64,000 nucleotides of DNA from Gammaproteobacteria bacterium (GCA_013373375.1 JABXHY010000036.1:34369-98368), one strand, 5' to 3'. Positions 1-8,838 are shown, numbered from the stretch's first letter. The notes: a model not told the origin generated them from the letters alone. Program-made: numbers and translations.

Positions 1-304
1 TTAGAAAAACAATACCTACGGCAGTCAGCCCTTGCGTATTTTTAACATATTGCGATAGATACTCTTGGATAGTTTCGCCGGACTCAGGAATTAGATTTTG
101 AACCAATAACTGCTGAACCTCGAGTTCCATCGATTGGAATTGAGGGAACAACGAAAAAAGCGATAACACAACCGTCAAAAATGGCACTAAAGAAAGCAAA
201 GTTGTTACTGTTAATTCTGCAGCAATAGAGGGACATCGATCCTTTGAAAATCGGTCTAAGGTAAAGACGGCAAACTGTTTTAGCCAGTTAAGCTTTTCTT
301 CCAT
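1..304 (-). CDS. YihY/UPF0761-family inner-membrane protein, N-terminal part (cut by window edge)
   Basis: Translating the minus strand from the ATG at 304 gives 101 residues without a stop, so the rest lies outside the window. The start MEEKLNWLKQF is followed by a run resembling the family signature: CPSIAAELTVTTLLSLVP and then a hydrophobic segment (PFLTVVLSLFSLFPQF). This is the conserved N-terminus of the YihY/BrkB (UPF0761) inner-membrane proteins, which have about six membrane segments. The family's biochemical role is not settled; old ribonuclease BN naming for relatives is considered wrong. The gene is divergent from the arsC-like gene, whose start is only 65 bases away, so the two share a short intergenic promoter region. 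The family call is fairly firm from the N-terminus alone; the C-terminus cannot be checked. Confidence 0.75.
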   Translation of the reverse strand, partial: MEEKLNWLKQFAVFTLDRFSKDRCPSIAAELTVTTLLSLVPFLTVVLSLFSLFPQFQSMELEVQQLLVQNLIPESGETIQEYLSQYVKNTQGLTAVGIVFL

Positions 305-369
305 AGGTGATCCAGCCTACAATAGTCGTCGTTCAGTATTTAGAAAAGTGTACAGGAGCTACAAAGAAT

Positions 370-720
370 ATGTCAGAGTTTACCATTTATCACAACCCAC
401 GCTGCTCAAAATCTCGTCAAACACTTGAACTATTACAAAGCAAAGGCATTGAACCTAAAGTTGTGGAATACCTAAAAACGCCTCCTTCTGCTAACGCACT
501 AAAAAATATTATTAAATTACTCGGAGTTTCGCCACGAGATATCATGCGGAAAAAAGAAGCCGAATATAAAGAAGCTGGTTTGGATAATGAGTCGCTTACT
601 AAAGATCAGCAAATTAAATTAATGATCGAGAATCCTAAAGTTATCGAGCGTCCTATCGTTTTTAGCAAGTCCAAAGCTGCAGTCGGTCGACCTCCTGAAA
701 ATATTCTGGAGATTATTTAA
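370..720 (+). CDS. arsC: ArsC-family (YfgD-like) arsenate reductase, glutaredoxin-type fold
   Basis: A 116-residue protein of the ArsC/Spx-like thioredoxin fold. The motif HNPRCSKSR places the reactive cysteine at residue 12, and conserved arginines follow in ERPIVF and VGRPPE near the C-terminus. HNPRCSKSR and the ending are closer to E. coli YfgD than to plasmid ArsC. The expected chemistry is glutathione/glutaredoxin-linked reduction of arsenate to arsenite, but for the YfgD branch this is mostly by similarity. I chose the ATG at 370 because AGGAG lies about 11 bases upstream; an upstream in-frame ATG at 307 would add 21 residues unlike the family. There is no ars efflux gene nearby. It precedes the wrbA-like and DUF2069 genes in the same direction, a grouping common in gammaproteobacteria. 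Confidence 0.85.
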   Translation: MSEFTIYHNPRCSKSRQTLELLQSKGIEPKVVEYLKTPPSANALKNIIKLLGVSPRDIMRKKEAEYKEAGLDNESLTKDQQIKLMIENPKVIERPIVFSKSKAAVGRPPENILEII

Positions 721-788
721 TCGAAGCTTCTTCTTAGTGCTGTCATTGACTCGAGAGAACCCTTATCTCTTCATAGATACGGGATTAA

Positions 789-1758
<970 letters not shown>

Positions 1759-1802
1759 GAAATGAAAGACAGAGGAAATGTCATCAGGCTGCTTTGTCAT
1801 TT

Positions 1803-2267
1803 TTAATTATTTAGCAGGCTGGAGTAGCCCATCTTCACCAGCGAATTTGGGTAGGGACATAGTAGGTTTTCCAAGTCTAACGCTATATTTATCTTACTGA
1901 CGATGACAATATCAGGAAATCGAATGAGCATTTGCTCAGTTCTTTTCGAGTATATAATTTCACCTTGAATCTCGAAGTAAATTGGCTTGATTACACCCTT
2001 GTTTAAGCGATTGTAGTCTTCCATCAGTAGATTTAGGCTTTTTATATTGCCTAATCGATACTGGTTTAGCCCCTGTGACTCCCCATTACAAACAAAAAAG
2101 CTTGAGTTTTCATGACTCGAAACAAAATAACCTTTTATTAAGCGGTGGCTGTCGTACTGTTCAGTCGTGCCAATGAACAAAGATCCTTGCCAGAACAAAA
2201 TGATTACAGCAAGAGTCAAACTCAGAAGAGAAAAGAACTTGGTTATGTTCGTATTGAAAACAAACAT
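1803..2267 (-). CDS. Hypothetical membrane-anchored protein
   Basis: A 154-residue protein I do not recognise. One hydrophobic segment near the N-terminus (about residues 10-32, FSLLSLTLAVIILFWQGSLF) could be an uncleaved signal anchor; the remaining 120 residues look like a soluble, probably periplasmic domain. Two cysteines occur (in FFVCNGE and NLLCPYP), possibly a disulfide. The start is not well supported by a ribosome site. It is convergent with the DUF2069 gene (44 bases between stops) and lies downstream of the histone-like gene, separated from it by a terminator. That the ORF is real is supported mainly by its length and membrane-anchor design; no function is offered. Confidence 0.55.
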   Translation of the reverse strand: MFVFNTNITKFFSLLSLTLAVIILFWQGSLFIGTTEQYDSHRLIKGYFVSSHENSSFFVCNGESQGLNQYRLGNIKSLNLLMEDYNRLNKGVIKPIYFEIQGEIIYSKRTEQMLIRFPDIVIVSKINIALDLENLLCPYPNSLVKMGYSSLLNN

Positions 2268-2283
2268 ATTATTCGATCATTAT

Positions 2284-2309
2284 AAAAAGCCCGCTGGAGG
2301 ACGGGCTTT
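2284..2309 (-). terminator. Rho-independent terminator of the histone-like gene
   Basis: A perfect 8-bp stem (AAAGCCCG at 2286-2293 with CGGGCTTT at 2302-2309) has an 8-base loop, followed on the minus strand by TTTTTAT. It sits 30 bases after the stop of the 2339-2890 gene. Confidence 0.85.
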
Positions 2310-2338
2310 AGAGTCTTAAAAGCTACTAAATTTTAAGC

Positions 2339-2890
2339 TTAAGCCTTCTTTTTAGCTTTAGCTTTGCGCTTTTTCTTCTTTTTAGCAGGCTTTGCAGCAG
2401 CTTGATTTAATTTAGCAAGTTGCTTTTTCGCGGTAGCTTCTGCTTTATCGATAGCCTTTTTGAAAGCTTTTTCAGCATTAGCAACTGCTTTTGCTTTTGC
2501 AGCTTCTACTTTCGACTCGTTTTTAGCCATTTTTGCAGCCAAAGTTGCTTTCGCTTTCTCTTCAGAGATAAGCGTATTCAACTTAGTTTTGATATCAGTC
2601 GCTGCTGCTTTTGCTTTTTTCAGCGCTTCACGCTTTTTAGCAACGCCAGCGCGCGCTTTCTTTTTAGCTGCTGCTGTTTTCTTTGAGGAAACGCCTGCTT
2701 GTGCTTTTTTTACTGCAGCAGTTGCGGCATCAACTTTCTTTTGAGCAGCTTGTAAACGTTTTTTAGCAGCATCAAGAGCTTTAGAACTCATTACAGGTTT
2801 TTTAACTGCAGCTTTTTTTGCTTTACGAACTACCTTCTTCGCTTTACGTGCAGTCTTTTTCTTTGCAACGCGTTTTTTCTTAGGAGCCAT
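2339..2890 (-). CDS. Histone H1-like, lysine/alanine-rich nucleoid protein
   Basis: A 183-residue protein made almost entirely of K and A, with some R, V and T. The N-terminus MAPKKKRVAKKKTARKAKK and the C-terminus are lysine-rich basic tails of the eukaryotic histone H1 C-terminal / AlgP kind. The centre (about residues 37-160) is more regular, with heptad-like KALDAAKKRLQAAQKKVDAA and AEKAFKKAIDKAEATAKK, predicting long helices or a coiled coil. Such proteins in some gammaproteobacteria bind DNA non-specifically; that role is inferred from composition, not from a fold. A strong ribosome site (AAGAGGAAAAG) precedes the ATG and a good terminator follows, so it looks well expressed and monocistronic. 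The long opposite-strand ORFs here are mirror images of its AAA/GCT codons. Confidence 0.8.
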   Translation of the reverse strand: MAPKKKRVAKKKTARKAKKVVRKAKKAAVKKPVMSSKALDAAKKRLQAAQKKVDAATAAVKKAQAGVSSKKTAAAKKKARAGVAKKREALKKAKAAATDIKTKLNTLISEEKAKATLAAKMAKNESKVEAAKAKAVANAEKAFKKAIDKAEATAKKQLAKLNQAAAKPAKKKKKRKAKAKKKA

Positions 2891-3583
2891 GTTACTTTTC
2901 CTCTTATTAAGTTAACAACATATATTGCTCAAAAATTATTCTAGCACAAAAAACACACACGCCAAGAAAAAGCTACTGATTTCATTAAGAAAATTAATAA
3001 AAAATCAAAAAAATTGGCAAAACTGATCGTTTATCATTAAAAAAATCAAAAAATTTCTCTCCGATTTTAATTTTCTTACAAAATTTGCCACTTTCCAAAC
3101 CAAAATCTTTATCAAAAAATACTTTTTTGTTCATTTTATCCTTCTCGAGATCTAAAAAATAAGTAATCGCTTTTAAAAAATGGTCCGACCGGTAAAAAAT
3201 TAAATTTTTTAAGTGTTGAGTATCACCTTTGTAAGAAAAGTATCCTTACTTAGACTAACCGATAGAGTTAACAGGAATTCAATTTGCCGTTTTACGATTA
3301 TTTTTCTGTTGAATTGTGTGATCAAGCTCAAAATCTTCAACTAAGAAGTTATTTTTGAGTTTAAATACTTAAAGAACCTGCACGCTTTTAAACGAAAGCG
3401 TTCAGAAGGATTGGCAACATTAATTTTTCTAGCGAGACCGGATAAAAATGGATATAGTTGATTCCATCATTATCGGGAGCTTAAACCAGTAGTTTCGGGA
3501 CATTTGTCATCTTCATCAAAGTGATAAATGCTCCGATTATTTTATTATCACAGCTGTGAACTCTATGTCTGAAGGAGAACATC
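2891..3583. other. Long AT-rich divergent intergenic region (no gene seen)
   Basis: About 690 bases separate the histone-like gene (minus) from the stomatin gene (plus). The half near the histone gene (roughly 2930-3220) is dense in A and T tracts, such as AAAAAATTAAATTTTTTAA near 3195, and is likely curved; it probably holds that gene's promoter. Near the stomatin gene, CATTTGTCA (3501-3509) and TGATAAATG (3522-3530) can form a 9-bp stem with one G-T pair. I found no convincing small gene; a 14-codon ORF at 3449-3493 is too short to support. Confidence 0.5.
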
Positions 3584-4543
3584 ATGGAGATTCTTACCAA
3601 TTATATATTAACGCCTCAATTCGCTTTTTTAGTATTCATCCTTTTTTTGGTGAAGATGGGAATAAAGTTTGTTCCACAGAATCGAGCTTTTGTAATCGAG
3701 CGATTTGGCAAATACAACAGCACTAAAGAAGCCGGTATCAACTTTATTTTGCCCTTTGTGGATAAAGTTGCTCATGATCGCTCGCTGAAAGAACAAGCAG
3801 TTGATGTGCCAAGTCAGGGAGCCATCACAAAAGACAATATTTCTCTCACCGTTGACGGCGTATTGTATTTTCGAGTGCTAGACCCTTATAAAGCTTCTTA
3901 CGGTGTCGAGGATTACACTTTTGCGGTAATTCAGTTAGCACAAACCACTATGCGCTCTGAAATTGGTAAAATTGAATTGGATAAAACCTTCGAGGAGCGC
4001 GATATGCTTAACACCAATATTGTTAACTCGATAAATCAAGCCGCAGAACCTTGGGGTGTGCAAGTACTGCGTTACGAAATTAAAGATATTGTTCCTCCAC
4101 AAAGTGTTATGTCTTCTATGGAAGCTCAAATGAGAGCCGAGCGAGAAAAACGTGCACGGATTCTTGAGTCTGAAGGGCATCGTCAAGCGGAAATCAATCG
4201 AGCTGAAGGTGATAAGCAAGCACAAGTATTAAATGCAGAAGCGGACAAACAAGAACAAATTCTTCGCGCGGAAGGTGAAGCACAAGCTATCTTACGAGTA
4301 GCAGAAGCAAAAGCAGAAGCTCTTGAACGAGTCGGTAAAGTAGCGTCAACCTCTGAAGGTCTATCTGCGGTGCAACTTGAGTTAGCGACAAAAGCAATTG
4401 CCGCGAAAGAAGCCATCGCCGATAAAAGCTCAGTAGTTCTACTACCTGATAATGGAACCGACGCGGCCAGCGTGATGGCGCAAGCAATGGCAATTATTAA
4501 TACTTTTAAAAAGTCTGATAATAAGCCTAGTGAGCAAGTGTGA
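3584..4543 (+). CDS. qmcA: Stomatin/QmcA-like SPFH (band 7) membrane protein
   Basis: A 319-residue protein with one N-terminal membrane segment (about residues 10-27) followed by a full SPFH/band-7 domain. VPQNRAFVIERFGKY, GINFILPFVDKVAHDRSLKEQ, VPSQGAITKDNISLTVDGVLYFRV and the Ala-Glu-rich helical region EREKRARILESEGHRQAEI are all typical. The tail is a long coiled coil rich in AEG/EAD repeats. Family members form large membrane rings with NfeD partners and associate with membrane microdomains and quality control, FtsH-linked in E. coli. AAGGAG stands 8 bases before the ATG. The stop overlaps the next ATG (TGATG), so the NfeD gene is coupled, the classic SPFH-NfeD pair. Confidence 0.9.
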   Translation: MEILTNYILTPQFAFLVFILFLVKMGIKFVPQNRAFVIERFGKYNSTKEAGINFILPFVDKVAHDRSLKEQAVDVPSQGAITKDNISLTVDGVLYFRVLDPYKASYGVEDYTFAVIQLAQTTMRSEIGKIELDKTFEERDMLNTNIVNSINQAAEPWGVQVLRYEIKDIVPPQSVMSSMEAQMRAEREKRARILESEGHRQAEINRAEGDKQAQVLNAEADKQEQILRAEGEAQAILRVAEAKAEALERVGKVASTSEGLSAVQLELATKAIAAKEAIADKSSVVLLPDNGTDAASVMAQAMAIINTFKKSDNKPSEQV

Positions 4544-5013
4544 TGGAAGCTCTAATCACACTACCCAATTTATTGTTGGTTATCGGCATCGTGCTAATAA
4601 CTCTAGAAGTCGTGGTTTTTGGCTTCTCGACTATATTTTTGGTGTTCATCGGTTTGGCTTGTTTTACCAGTGCAATATTAATGTGGGCGAATGTTATTGA
4701 TGAAAGCTTTATCCACTCTGCTTCATCAATAGCAGTATTTACTTTTGCTTACGCATTGTTGCTGTGGCGACCGCTTGGAAAGTTGCAGAGCGAGCAACAA
4801 GATCCGAATAACCAACCTAATACAATGAAAGGTATGCAGTTTCGATTAGCTGAAACTGTCAGTGCTACTCAAACTGGTGTATATCGGTATTCAGGAATCG
4901 ACTGGAAAGTTGAGCTAGCGCCAGAAGTTAACGTTACACTGGAGGCAGGTACTGCAGTTGAAGTTACCAAAGCAGAAGTCGGAAAGCTTTTGGTCAAGCC
5001 GGTGGGTTCTTAA
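4543..5013 (+). CDS. NfeD-family membrane protein, partner of the stomatin homologue
   Basis: About 156 residues: three hydrophobic segments in the first 85 residues (around 8-30, 32-50, 58-80) and then a soluble beta-rich domain (about 95-156). The domain contains GMQFRLAETVSATQTGVYRYSGIDWKVEL, an OB-like NfeD C-terminal domain. This is the short NfeD class without the ClpP-like protease domain. The ATG at 4543 overlaps the stomatin stop (TGATG); a GTG one codon earlier (4540) is possible. Band-7 and NfeD genes are almost always adjacent, and the proteins are thought to cap the SPFH ring. A terminator follows, closing the two-gene operon. Confidence 0.85.
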   Translation: MEALITLPNLLLVIGIVLITLEVVVFGFSTIFLVFIGLACFTSAILMWANVIDESFIHSASSIAVFTFAYALLLWRPLGKLQSEQQDPNNQPNTMKGMQFRLAETVSATQTGVYRYSGIDWKVELAPEVNVTLEAGTAVEVTKAEVGKLLVKPVGS

Positions 5014-5023
5014 AAAATAGAGA

Positions 5024-5061
5024 GCGTTGGCTGCCACAAATCCAGGGTAGCCAATGCTTTT
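5024..5061 (+). terminator. Rho-independent terminator of the stomatin-nfeD operon
   Basis: GCGTTGGCTGCC (5024-5035) and GGTAGCCAATGC (5046-5057) form a 12-bp stem with two G-T pairs, followed by TTTT on the plus strand, 10 bases after the nfeD stop. Confidence 0.75.
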
Positions 5062-5130
5062 CATTCAAACTTGTCTTACCCTTCTATCAGTCTATCTATT
5101 TAAAGCCATTTATAAAAAACTTATTCAAGA

Positions 5131-6210
5131 TTATTGATAAGCCCGAAACCTTAACCAATGATCAACAATGGTTAACGCCGCCATGGCTTCAACAATTGGA
5201 ACGGCCCTTGGAAGCACGCAGGGATCATGGCGTCCTTTTCCTTTAAACACCACCGGTTCTCCGTCCAGGTTCACTGTGTTTTGATCGCGAATAATCGTTG
5301 CGGTGGGTTTAAAGGCAACACGTAAATCAATCGGCATTCCATTACTGATACCACCTTGAATACCACCAGAAAAATTCGAGCGTGTTTGGATTTTTCCATC
5401 ATGATTTAAAAATTCATCGTTGTGGGTAGAGCCAGTTAGCTTGGTACCAGAAAATCCACTCCCCACTTCAAATCCTTTACTGGCATTTATGCTAAGCATA
5501 GCCTTTGCTAAATCAGCTTCTAGCTTGTCAAAAATGGGCTCACCAAGACCCACTGGCATATTTTTAATTACGCATTCTACGACACCGCCAATAGAATCAC
5601 CCGCTTTGCGAATCTCTTCGATGCGCTTAATCATTTTCTCGGCAACTTTGCCATCTGGACAACGAACAGGGGTCGCTTCGACTAATTCTCGACTTACTTC
5701 TAATGGATTAATGTCCGTTTCTATGTCACCGACAGACTTAACATAAGCAATAATTTCGATATCTTGCTTTTCACTTAATATTTTTTGCGCAATTGCACCA
5801 GCCGCAACAGTTGAAGCGGTAACTCGAGCGGAACTTCTTCCTCCTCCAGCCACATCACGAATGCCATATTTTTGTTGGTAAGTAAAATCGGCATGACTTG
5901 GCCGATAGAGCTTCGCCATTTCAGAGTAATCTTTGGAGCGCTGATCTTGATTTTGAATGATGAAAGCTAATGCAGTGCCGGTGGTTTTACCATTGATAAT
6001 ACCTGATAAAATCTCGACTTTGTCGGCCTCTTTTCTTTGAGTAACAATTTTACTTTGTCCAGGACGACGACGATCCAGTGCTGGCTGAATATCAGCTTCG
6101 GTTAAGTCTAGGCCAGCAGGGCAACCTTCGATAACACCGCCGATCGCTTTCCCATGGGACTCTCCCCAATTTGTAAAACGAAATAATTGACCAATGCTGT
6201 CGCCTGCCAT
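5131..6210 (-). CDS. aroC: Chorismate synthase
   Basis: A 359-residue enzyme matching AroC over its whole length (E. coli 361). It converts 5-enolpyruvylshikimate-3-phosphate to chorismate using reduced FMN, the last shared step of aromatic synthesis. Signatures: [18 protein letters not shown] near residue 17, RRRPGQ, the stretch [13 protein letters not shown] near residue 120, GIQGGISNG and the C-terminal [19 protein letters not shown]. The invariant histidines (SHGK and GRHDP) are present. It lies 70 bases downstream of aroA on the same strand, so the two consecutive steps are probably co-transcribed. No separate terminator was found between the two genes. Confidence 0.95.
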   Translation of the reverse strand: MAGDSIGQLFRFTNWGESHGKAIGGVIEGCPAGLDLTEADIQPALDRRRPGQSKIVTQRKEADKVEILSGIINGKTTGTALAFIIQNQDQRSKDYSEMAKLYRPSHADFTYQQKYGIRDVAGGGRSSARVTASTVAAGAIAQKILSEKQDIEIIAYVKSVGDIETDINPLEVSRELVEATPVRCPDGKVAEKMIKRIEEIRKAGDSIGGVVECVIKNMPVGLGEPIFDKLEADLAKAMLSINASKGFEVGSGFSGTKLTGSTHNDEFLNHDGKIQTRSNFSGGIQGGISNGMPIDLRVAFKPTATIIRDQNTVNLDGEPVVFKGKGRHDPCVLPRAVPIVEAMAALTIVDHWLRFRAYQ

Positions 6211-6280
6211 ACTTATACCCTTTTAACTTTTGAAATTTTAATGCGTACTTAATTTAGCTAGCCGTTCACTTACAAAATGC

Positions 6281-7579
6281 TCAATCGACTACTGAAGTTT
6301 CAATACCTAGTTCATTGAGTTTATCAAAATAGGTGGGAAATGACTTACTTACCACATCAGCACTATTAATAATTACACCGCTCACCTGAGTACCTATTAA
6401 ACTCAAGCTCATTGCCATTCTATGGTCGTCGTGTGTTTCAAGCACTGCGCCTTTCAACATTATATCGCTACCATTTGTTAAACAGCCTGTTACGGCAAGG
6501 TAATCCTCTCCATACTCAACTGGCACACCAAGTTTTCTCAATTCTTTTGCTGTATCCACAATACGATTCGATTCTTTAAATGCCAGATGAGCAATATTTT
6601 TCATCACCGTTGTGCCTTCCGCAAAGCATGCCACGGCGGCTAGAGTTTGAACAACATCGGGCATTTCACCCATATCCAAATCGACCGCTTTTAAAGGTTG
6701 GCTTCGTGTTAACGAGATGCTTTGTTGATTTAATTCAACTTCGCAGCCCATTTGTTCGAGAATACGATAGAACTTGGCCTCACCTTGAATTGAATTCTTA
6801 TCAAATTCTTGTAATGTTATCTTCCCGCCACAAATCGCCGCGGCTCCTAAAAAATAAGAACTACTCACAGGGTCGGGAGCAATGGATACTTCTCTTCCGC
6901 AATAACCGTTTTGTTTAGGGATAAAAAATCCAGATTCTGTTGGTTCAATTACTGCGCCAAACTGACGCATTAAATCGATAGTAAGTCCGATATACTGTGT
7001 TGATACCTTTTCACCAATAACATCGATATAAAAGTCATATCCTAAATTTGGCGCAATTAATAAAAGCGCACTAACGTATTGACTGCTTACCTGCCCTTTT
7101 ATTTGGCAACGATGGTGTGTAATTGGTCCCTGAATTACTGCAGGTAAAGTATCTGATCTCGAGTCGATGGATACACCCAAAGTTCTCAAAGCAGTGAATA
7201 AGTCTTCCATCGGTCGCGAATTCATTTTGTTGCTGCCACTTATATTCACCGGTCGAGATTCAAGTGCGGCAAGCGCAGTTACAAAACGAGAAAAAGTACC
7301 ACTGTGAGATGTATAGACATTTGCCGCATCGGCAGAAACATCGTTATATTCTAATCTGGGATAGCTTTCGACTGTCGAACCATTGCGAACAAGTCGATAC
7401 CCTAATTTGTTTAAACCTTTAATCGCGGTGTCTATATCATCGTTAGCGACTACATTTGTTAACACTACCTTTTCTCGGGCAAGAGCCGCAATTATAACCA
7501 AACGGTTCGCCAGGTATTTACTGCCTGGCAGTGAAACTGCGGCATCAATGGATATTGCTGGATGAATCAAACGCTTCAT
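6281..7579 (-). CDS. aroA: EPSP synthase, divergent in several substrate-binding motifs
   Basis: A 432-residue protein of the EPSP synthase family (E. coli 427), which joins phosphoenolpyruvate to shikimate-3-phosphate. Many catalytic residues are kept: Lys and Arg of PGSKYLANR, GQVSSQY, DPVSSSYF, MPDVV (the catalytic Asp), FKESNR, DDHRMAM and SKSFP. Several positions differ from the E. coli enzyme. Ser23 of PGSKS is Tyr; the LGNAGTAMRP loop reads TSHSGTFSRF, so Asn94 is His and Pro101 is Phe; Arg124 is Lys in GSNKMNSRP. These touch the shikimate-3-phosphate and PEP/glyphosate sites. It is followed by aroC, which supports a role in the same pathway. It may be the only aroA, a naturally altered enzyme, or a paralogue; the window cannot tell. 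Confidence 0.85.
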   Translation of the reverse strand: MKRLIHPAISIDAAVSLPGSKYLANRLVIIAALAREKVVLTNVVANDDIDTAIKGLNKLGYRLVRNGSTVESYPRLEYNDVSADAANVYTSHSGTFSRFVTALAALESRPVNISGSNKMNSRPMEDLFTALRTLGVSIDSRSDTLPAVIQGPITHHRCQIKGQVSSQYVSALLLIAPNLGYDFYIDVIGEKVSTQYIGLTIDLMRQFGAVIEPTESGFFIPKQNGYCGREVSIAPDPVSSSYFLGAAAICGGKITLQEFDKNSIQGEAKFYRILEQMGCEVELNQQSISLTRSQPLKAVDLDMGEMPDVVQTLAAVACFAEGTTVMKNIAHLAFKESNRIVDTAKELRKLGVPVEYGEDYLAVTGCLTNGSDIMLKGAVLETHDDHRMAMSLSLIGTQVSGVIINSADVVSKSFPTYFDKLNELGIETSVVD

Positions 7580-7668
7580 TTAGTATATACAACCTTAAAT
7601 AACTCTTTCATCATTTTAACTCAGAACCAACCCACAGGTCTTTATTTAAAGTCATGCAAAATAATTCA

Positions 7669-7698
7669 TTGACAAACACCTACACCCAATGAGATTAT
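7669..7698 (+). promoter_or_regulatory. Probable sigma70 promoter of the his operon
   Basis: A perfect -35 hexamer TTGACA (7669-7674) and GATTAT (7693-7698, 4 of 6 to consensus) are separated by 18 bases. The start would fall near 7705, right at the leader-peptide ATG (7706), so the leader message would be nearly leaderless unless another start is used. Confidence 0.5.
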
Positions 7699-7705
7699 AC
7701 AACCT

Positions 7706-7807
7706 ATGAATATTAATGAATTTAAATACACACACAAAAGCAGCTTTCAAACTGTCACAAGCCGTTTGTTTGTGTTTGCACATCATCACCATCATCTAAC
7801 CGGATGA
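7706..7807 (+). CDS. hisL: His operon leader peptide with five consecutive histidine codons
   Basis: A 33-codon ORF, too short for normal gene finding: it starts MNINEFKYTHKSSFQ and ends LFVFAHHHHHLTG before TGA at 7805. Codons 26-30 (7781-7795) are CAT CAT CAC CAT CAT, plus an earlier His at codon 10. It lies upstream of hisG and is followed by mutually exclusive hairpins and a terminator, the textbook layout of amino-acid attenuation. When charged tRNA-His is scarce the ribosome should stall on the His run. There is no good Shine-Dalgarno. The first half is long compared with the 16-residue E. coli leader. The peptide itself presumably has no function beyond being translated. Confidence 0.85.
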   Translation: MNINEFKYTHKSSFQTVTSRLFVFAHHHHHLTG

Positions 7808-7842
7808 CGGTGCTGCAGCTATTGTAAGTTAAGTTTACAGCA
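7787..7842 (+). promoter_or_regulatory. Attenuator RNA: 1:2 hairpin over the His codons and alternative antiterminator
   Basis: CACCATCATC (7787-7796), which lies within the His codons, pairs with GATGACGGTG (7803-7812) over 10 bp with a single A-C mismatch. This is the 1:2 hairpin. A ribosome stalled on the His codons would block it, freeing TGCTG (7811-7815) to pair with CAGCA (7838-7842). That pairing overlaps the first base of the terminator stem. A small hairpin TGTAA/TTACA (7823-7827 with 7835-7839) lies between. Pairings were worked out by eye. Confidence 0.7.
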
Positions 7843-7877
7843 AAGCCCCGTTTACTAAAGTACTCGGGGCTTTTTCT
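7842..7877 (+). terminator. His attenuator terminator
   Basis: A perfect 9-bp stem, AAAGCCCCG (7842-7850) with CGGGGCTTT (7865-7873), followed by TTTTTCTTT, lies about 100 bases before hisG. Its position downstream of a His-rich leader peptide and upstream of the operon identifies it as a regulated terminator. Confidence 0.88.
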
Positions 7878-7974
7878 TTATTCTGGCAACGTATAAGACC
7901 AGATAATATAAACCAAGATTTCATTTTTAAAGTTTTAAACTAATTTAACGATTTAAATTTTTGAGGAAATAAAC

Positions 7975-8823
7975 ATGACACTTAAACTGGTGCTACCAAA
8001 AGGCAGAATTAATACCAAAGTACTGCAATTGCTAAATGATATGGGTATTACCCTTGTAGGGGACGATCGAAACTATCGACCGAAAGCTTACGGATTCGAT
8101 CTCGAAGTAAAGCTACTCAAAAGTCAAAATATCCCATCGCTGGTTGAACTTGGTCAACACGATATCGGTTTTGCTGGTGAAGACTGGATTTACGAAAGAC
8201 GCACTGAAGTCGAAGTTATAAAAAATCTTGGCTTTGATCCGGTAAAAATTGTCGCGTGCATTCCTGAGGACTGGGATTGGAATGAAGTTAAGCAACGCAA
8301 AGTCATCGTTGCTTCTGAGTACAAGAGAATTGCCACAGATTATCTTGAACGCAATGGCTTTGATTACCAGTTACTGAGAAGTTATGGTGCGACCGAAGTG
8401 TTTCCACCCGAAGATGCCGACATGATTATCGACAACACATCGACAGGAACAACCATTCGAGCGAATCGGCTGAAGATTGTTGATACTGTCATGAAAAGTG
8501 CAACGCAATTTATTGCGAACAAAGCAGCACTGGAAGATTCAGGCAAACGACAGGACATCGAAACTTTACTAACGATGATGCAAGCGGTACTCAATGGACG
8601 TGAGCGTGTTCTATTAGAGATGAACTGCGGTAATGATGCTATCGAAACCATTGTTTCGTTATTACCAGCGATGCGCTCACCAACTGTGAGTCGTTTATAT
8701 AATGAAGAAGGCTTTGCCGTAAAAGCGGCTGTACCAAAAGGTAATATCATGGAGTTAATTCCAGAGCTCATCAAAGCCGGTGCGACAGATATTTTAGAAA
8801 CACCGATTAATAAATCAATCTAA
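7975..8823 (+). CDS. hisG: ATP phosphoribosyltransferase, long (HisG-L) form
   Basis: A 282-residue enzyme for step 1 of histidine synthesis: ATP plus PRPP to phosphoribosyl-ATP. The catalytic domain spans about residues 1-210. It includes LVLPKGRI at the N-terminus, DIGFAGEDW and the PRPP loop MIIDNTSTGTTIRANRL. A C-terminal ACT-like regulatory domain (about 210-282, ending VKAAVPKGNIMELIPELIKAGATDILE) marks the long, hexameric form, normally inhibited by histidine and independent of HisZ. GAGGAAA precedes the ATG at good spacing. It is the first structural gene after the attenuator; the next gene begins within 16 bases of its stop. Confidence 0.95.
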   Translation: MTLKLVLPKGRINTKVLQLLNDMGITLVGDDRNYRPKAYGFDLEVKLLKSQNIPSLVELGQHDIGFAGEDWIYERRTEVEVIKNLGFDPVKIVACIPEDWDWNEVKQRKVIVASEYKRIATDYLERNGFDYQLLRSYGATEVFPPEDADMIIDNTSTGTTIRANRLKIVDTVMKSATQFIANKAALEDSGKRQDIETLLTMMQAVLNGRERVLLEMNCGNDAIETIVSLLPAMRSPTVSRLYNEEGFAVKAAVPKGNIMELIPELIKAGATDILETPINKSI

Positions 8824-8838
8824 GTGAGCCGTGTCGTC

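Noticed and set aside
2420..2744. Two long plus-strand ORFs across the histone-like gene, rich in Phe/Cys/Ser and Ala/Phe
   Set aside because: They are the reverse complement of AAA, AAG and GCx codons of the Lys/Ala-rich gene; the compositions are those expected of shadows and they lack ribosome sites.
3449..3493. A 14-codon ORF (MDIVDSIIIGSLNQ) upstream of the stomatin gene
   Set aside because: Too short and without a ribosome site or conserved motif; no leader-peptide logic around it.
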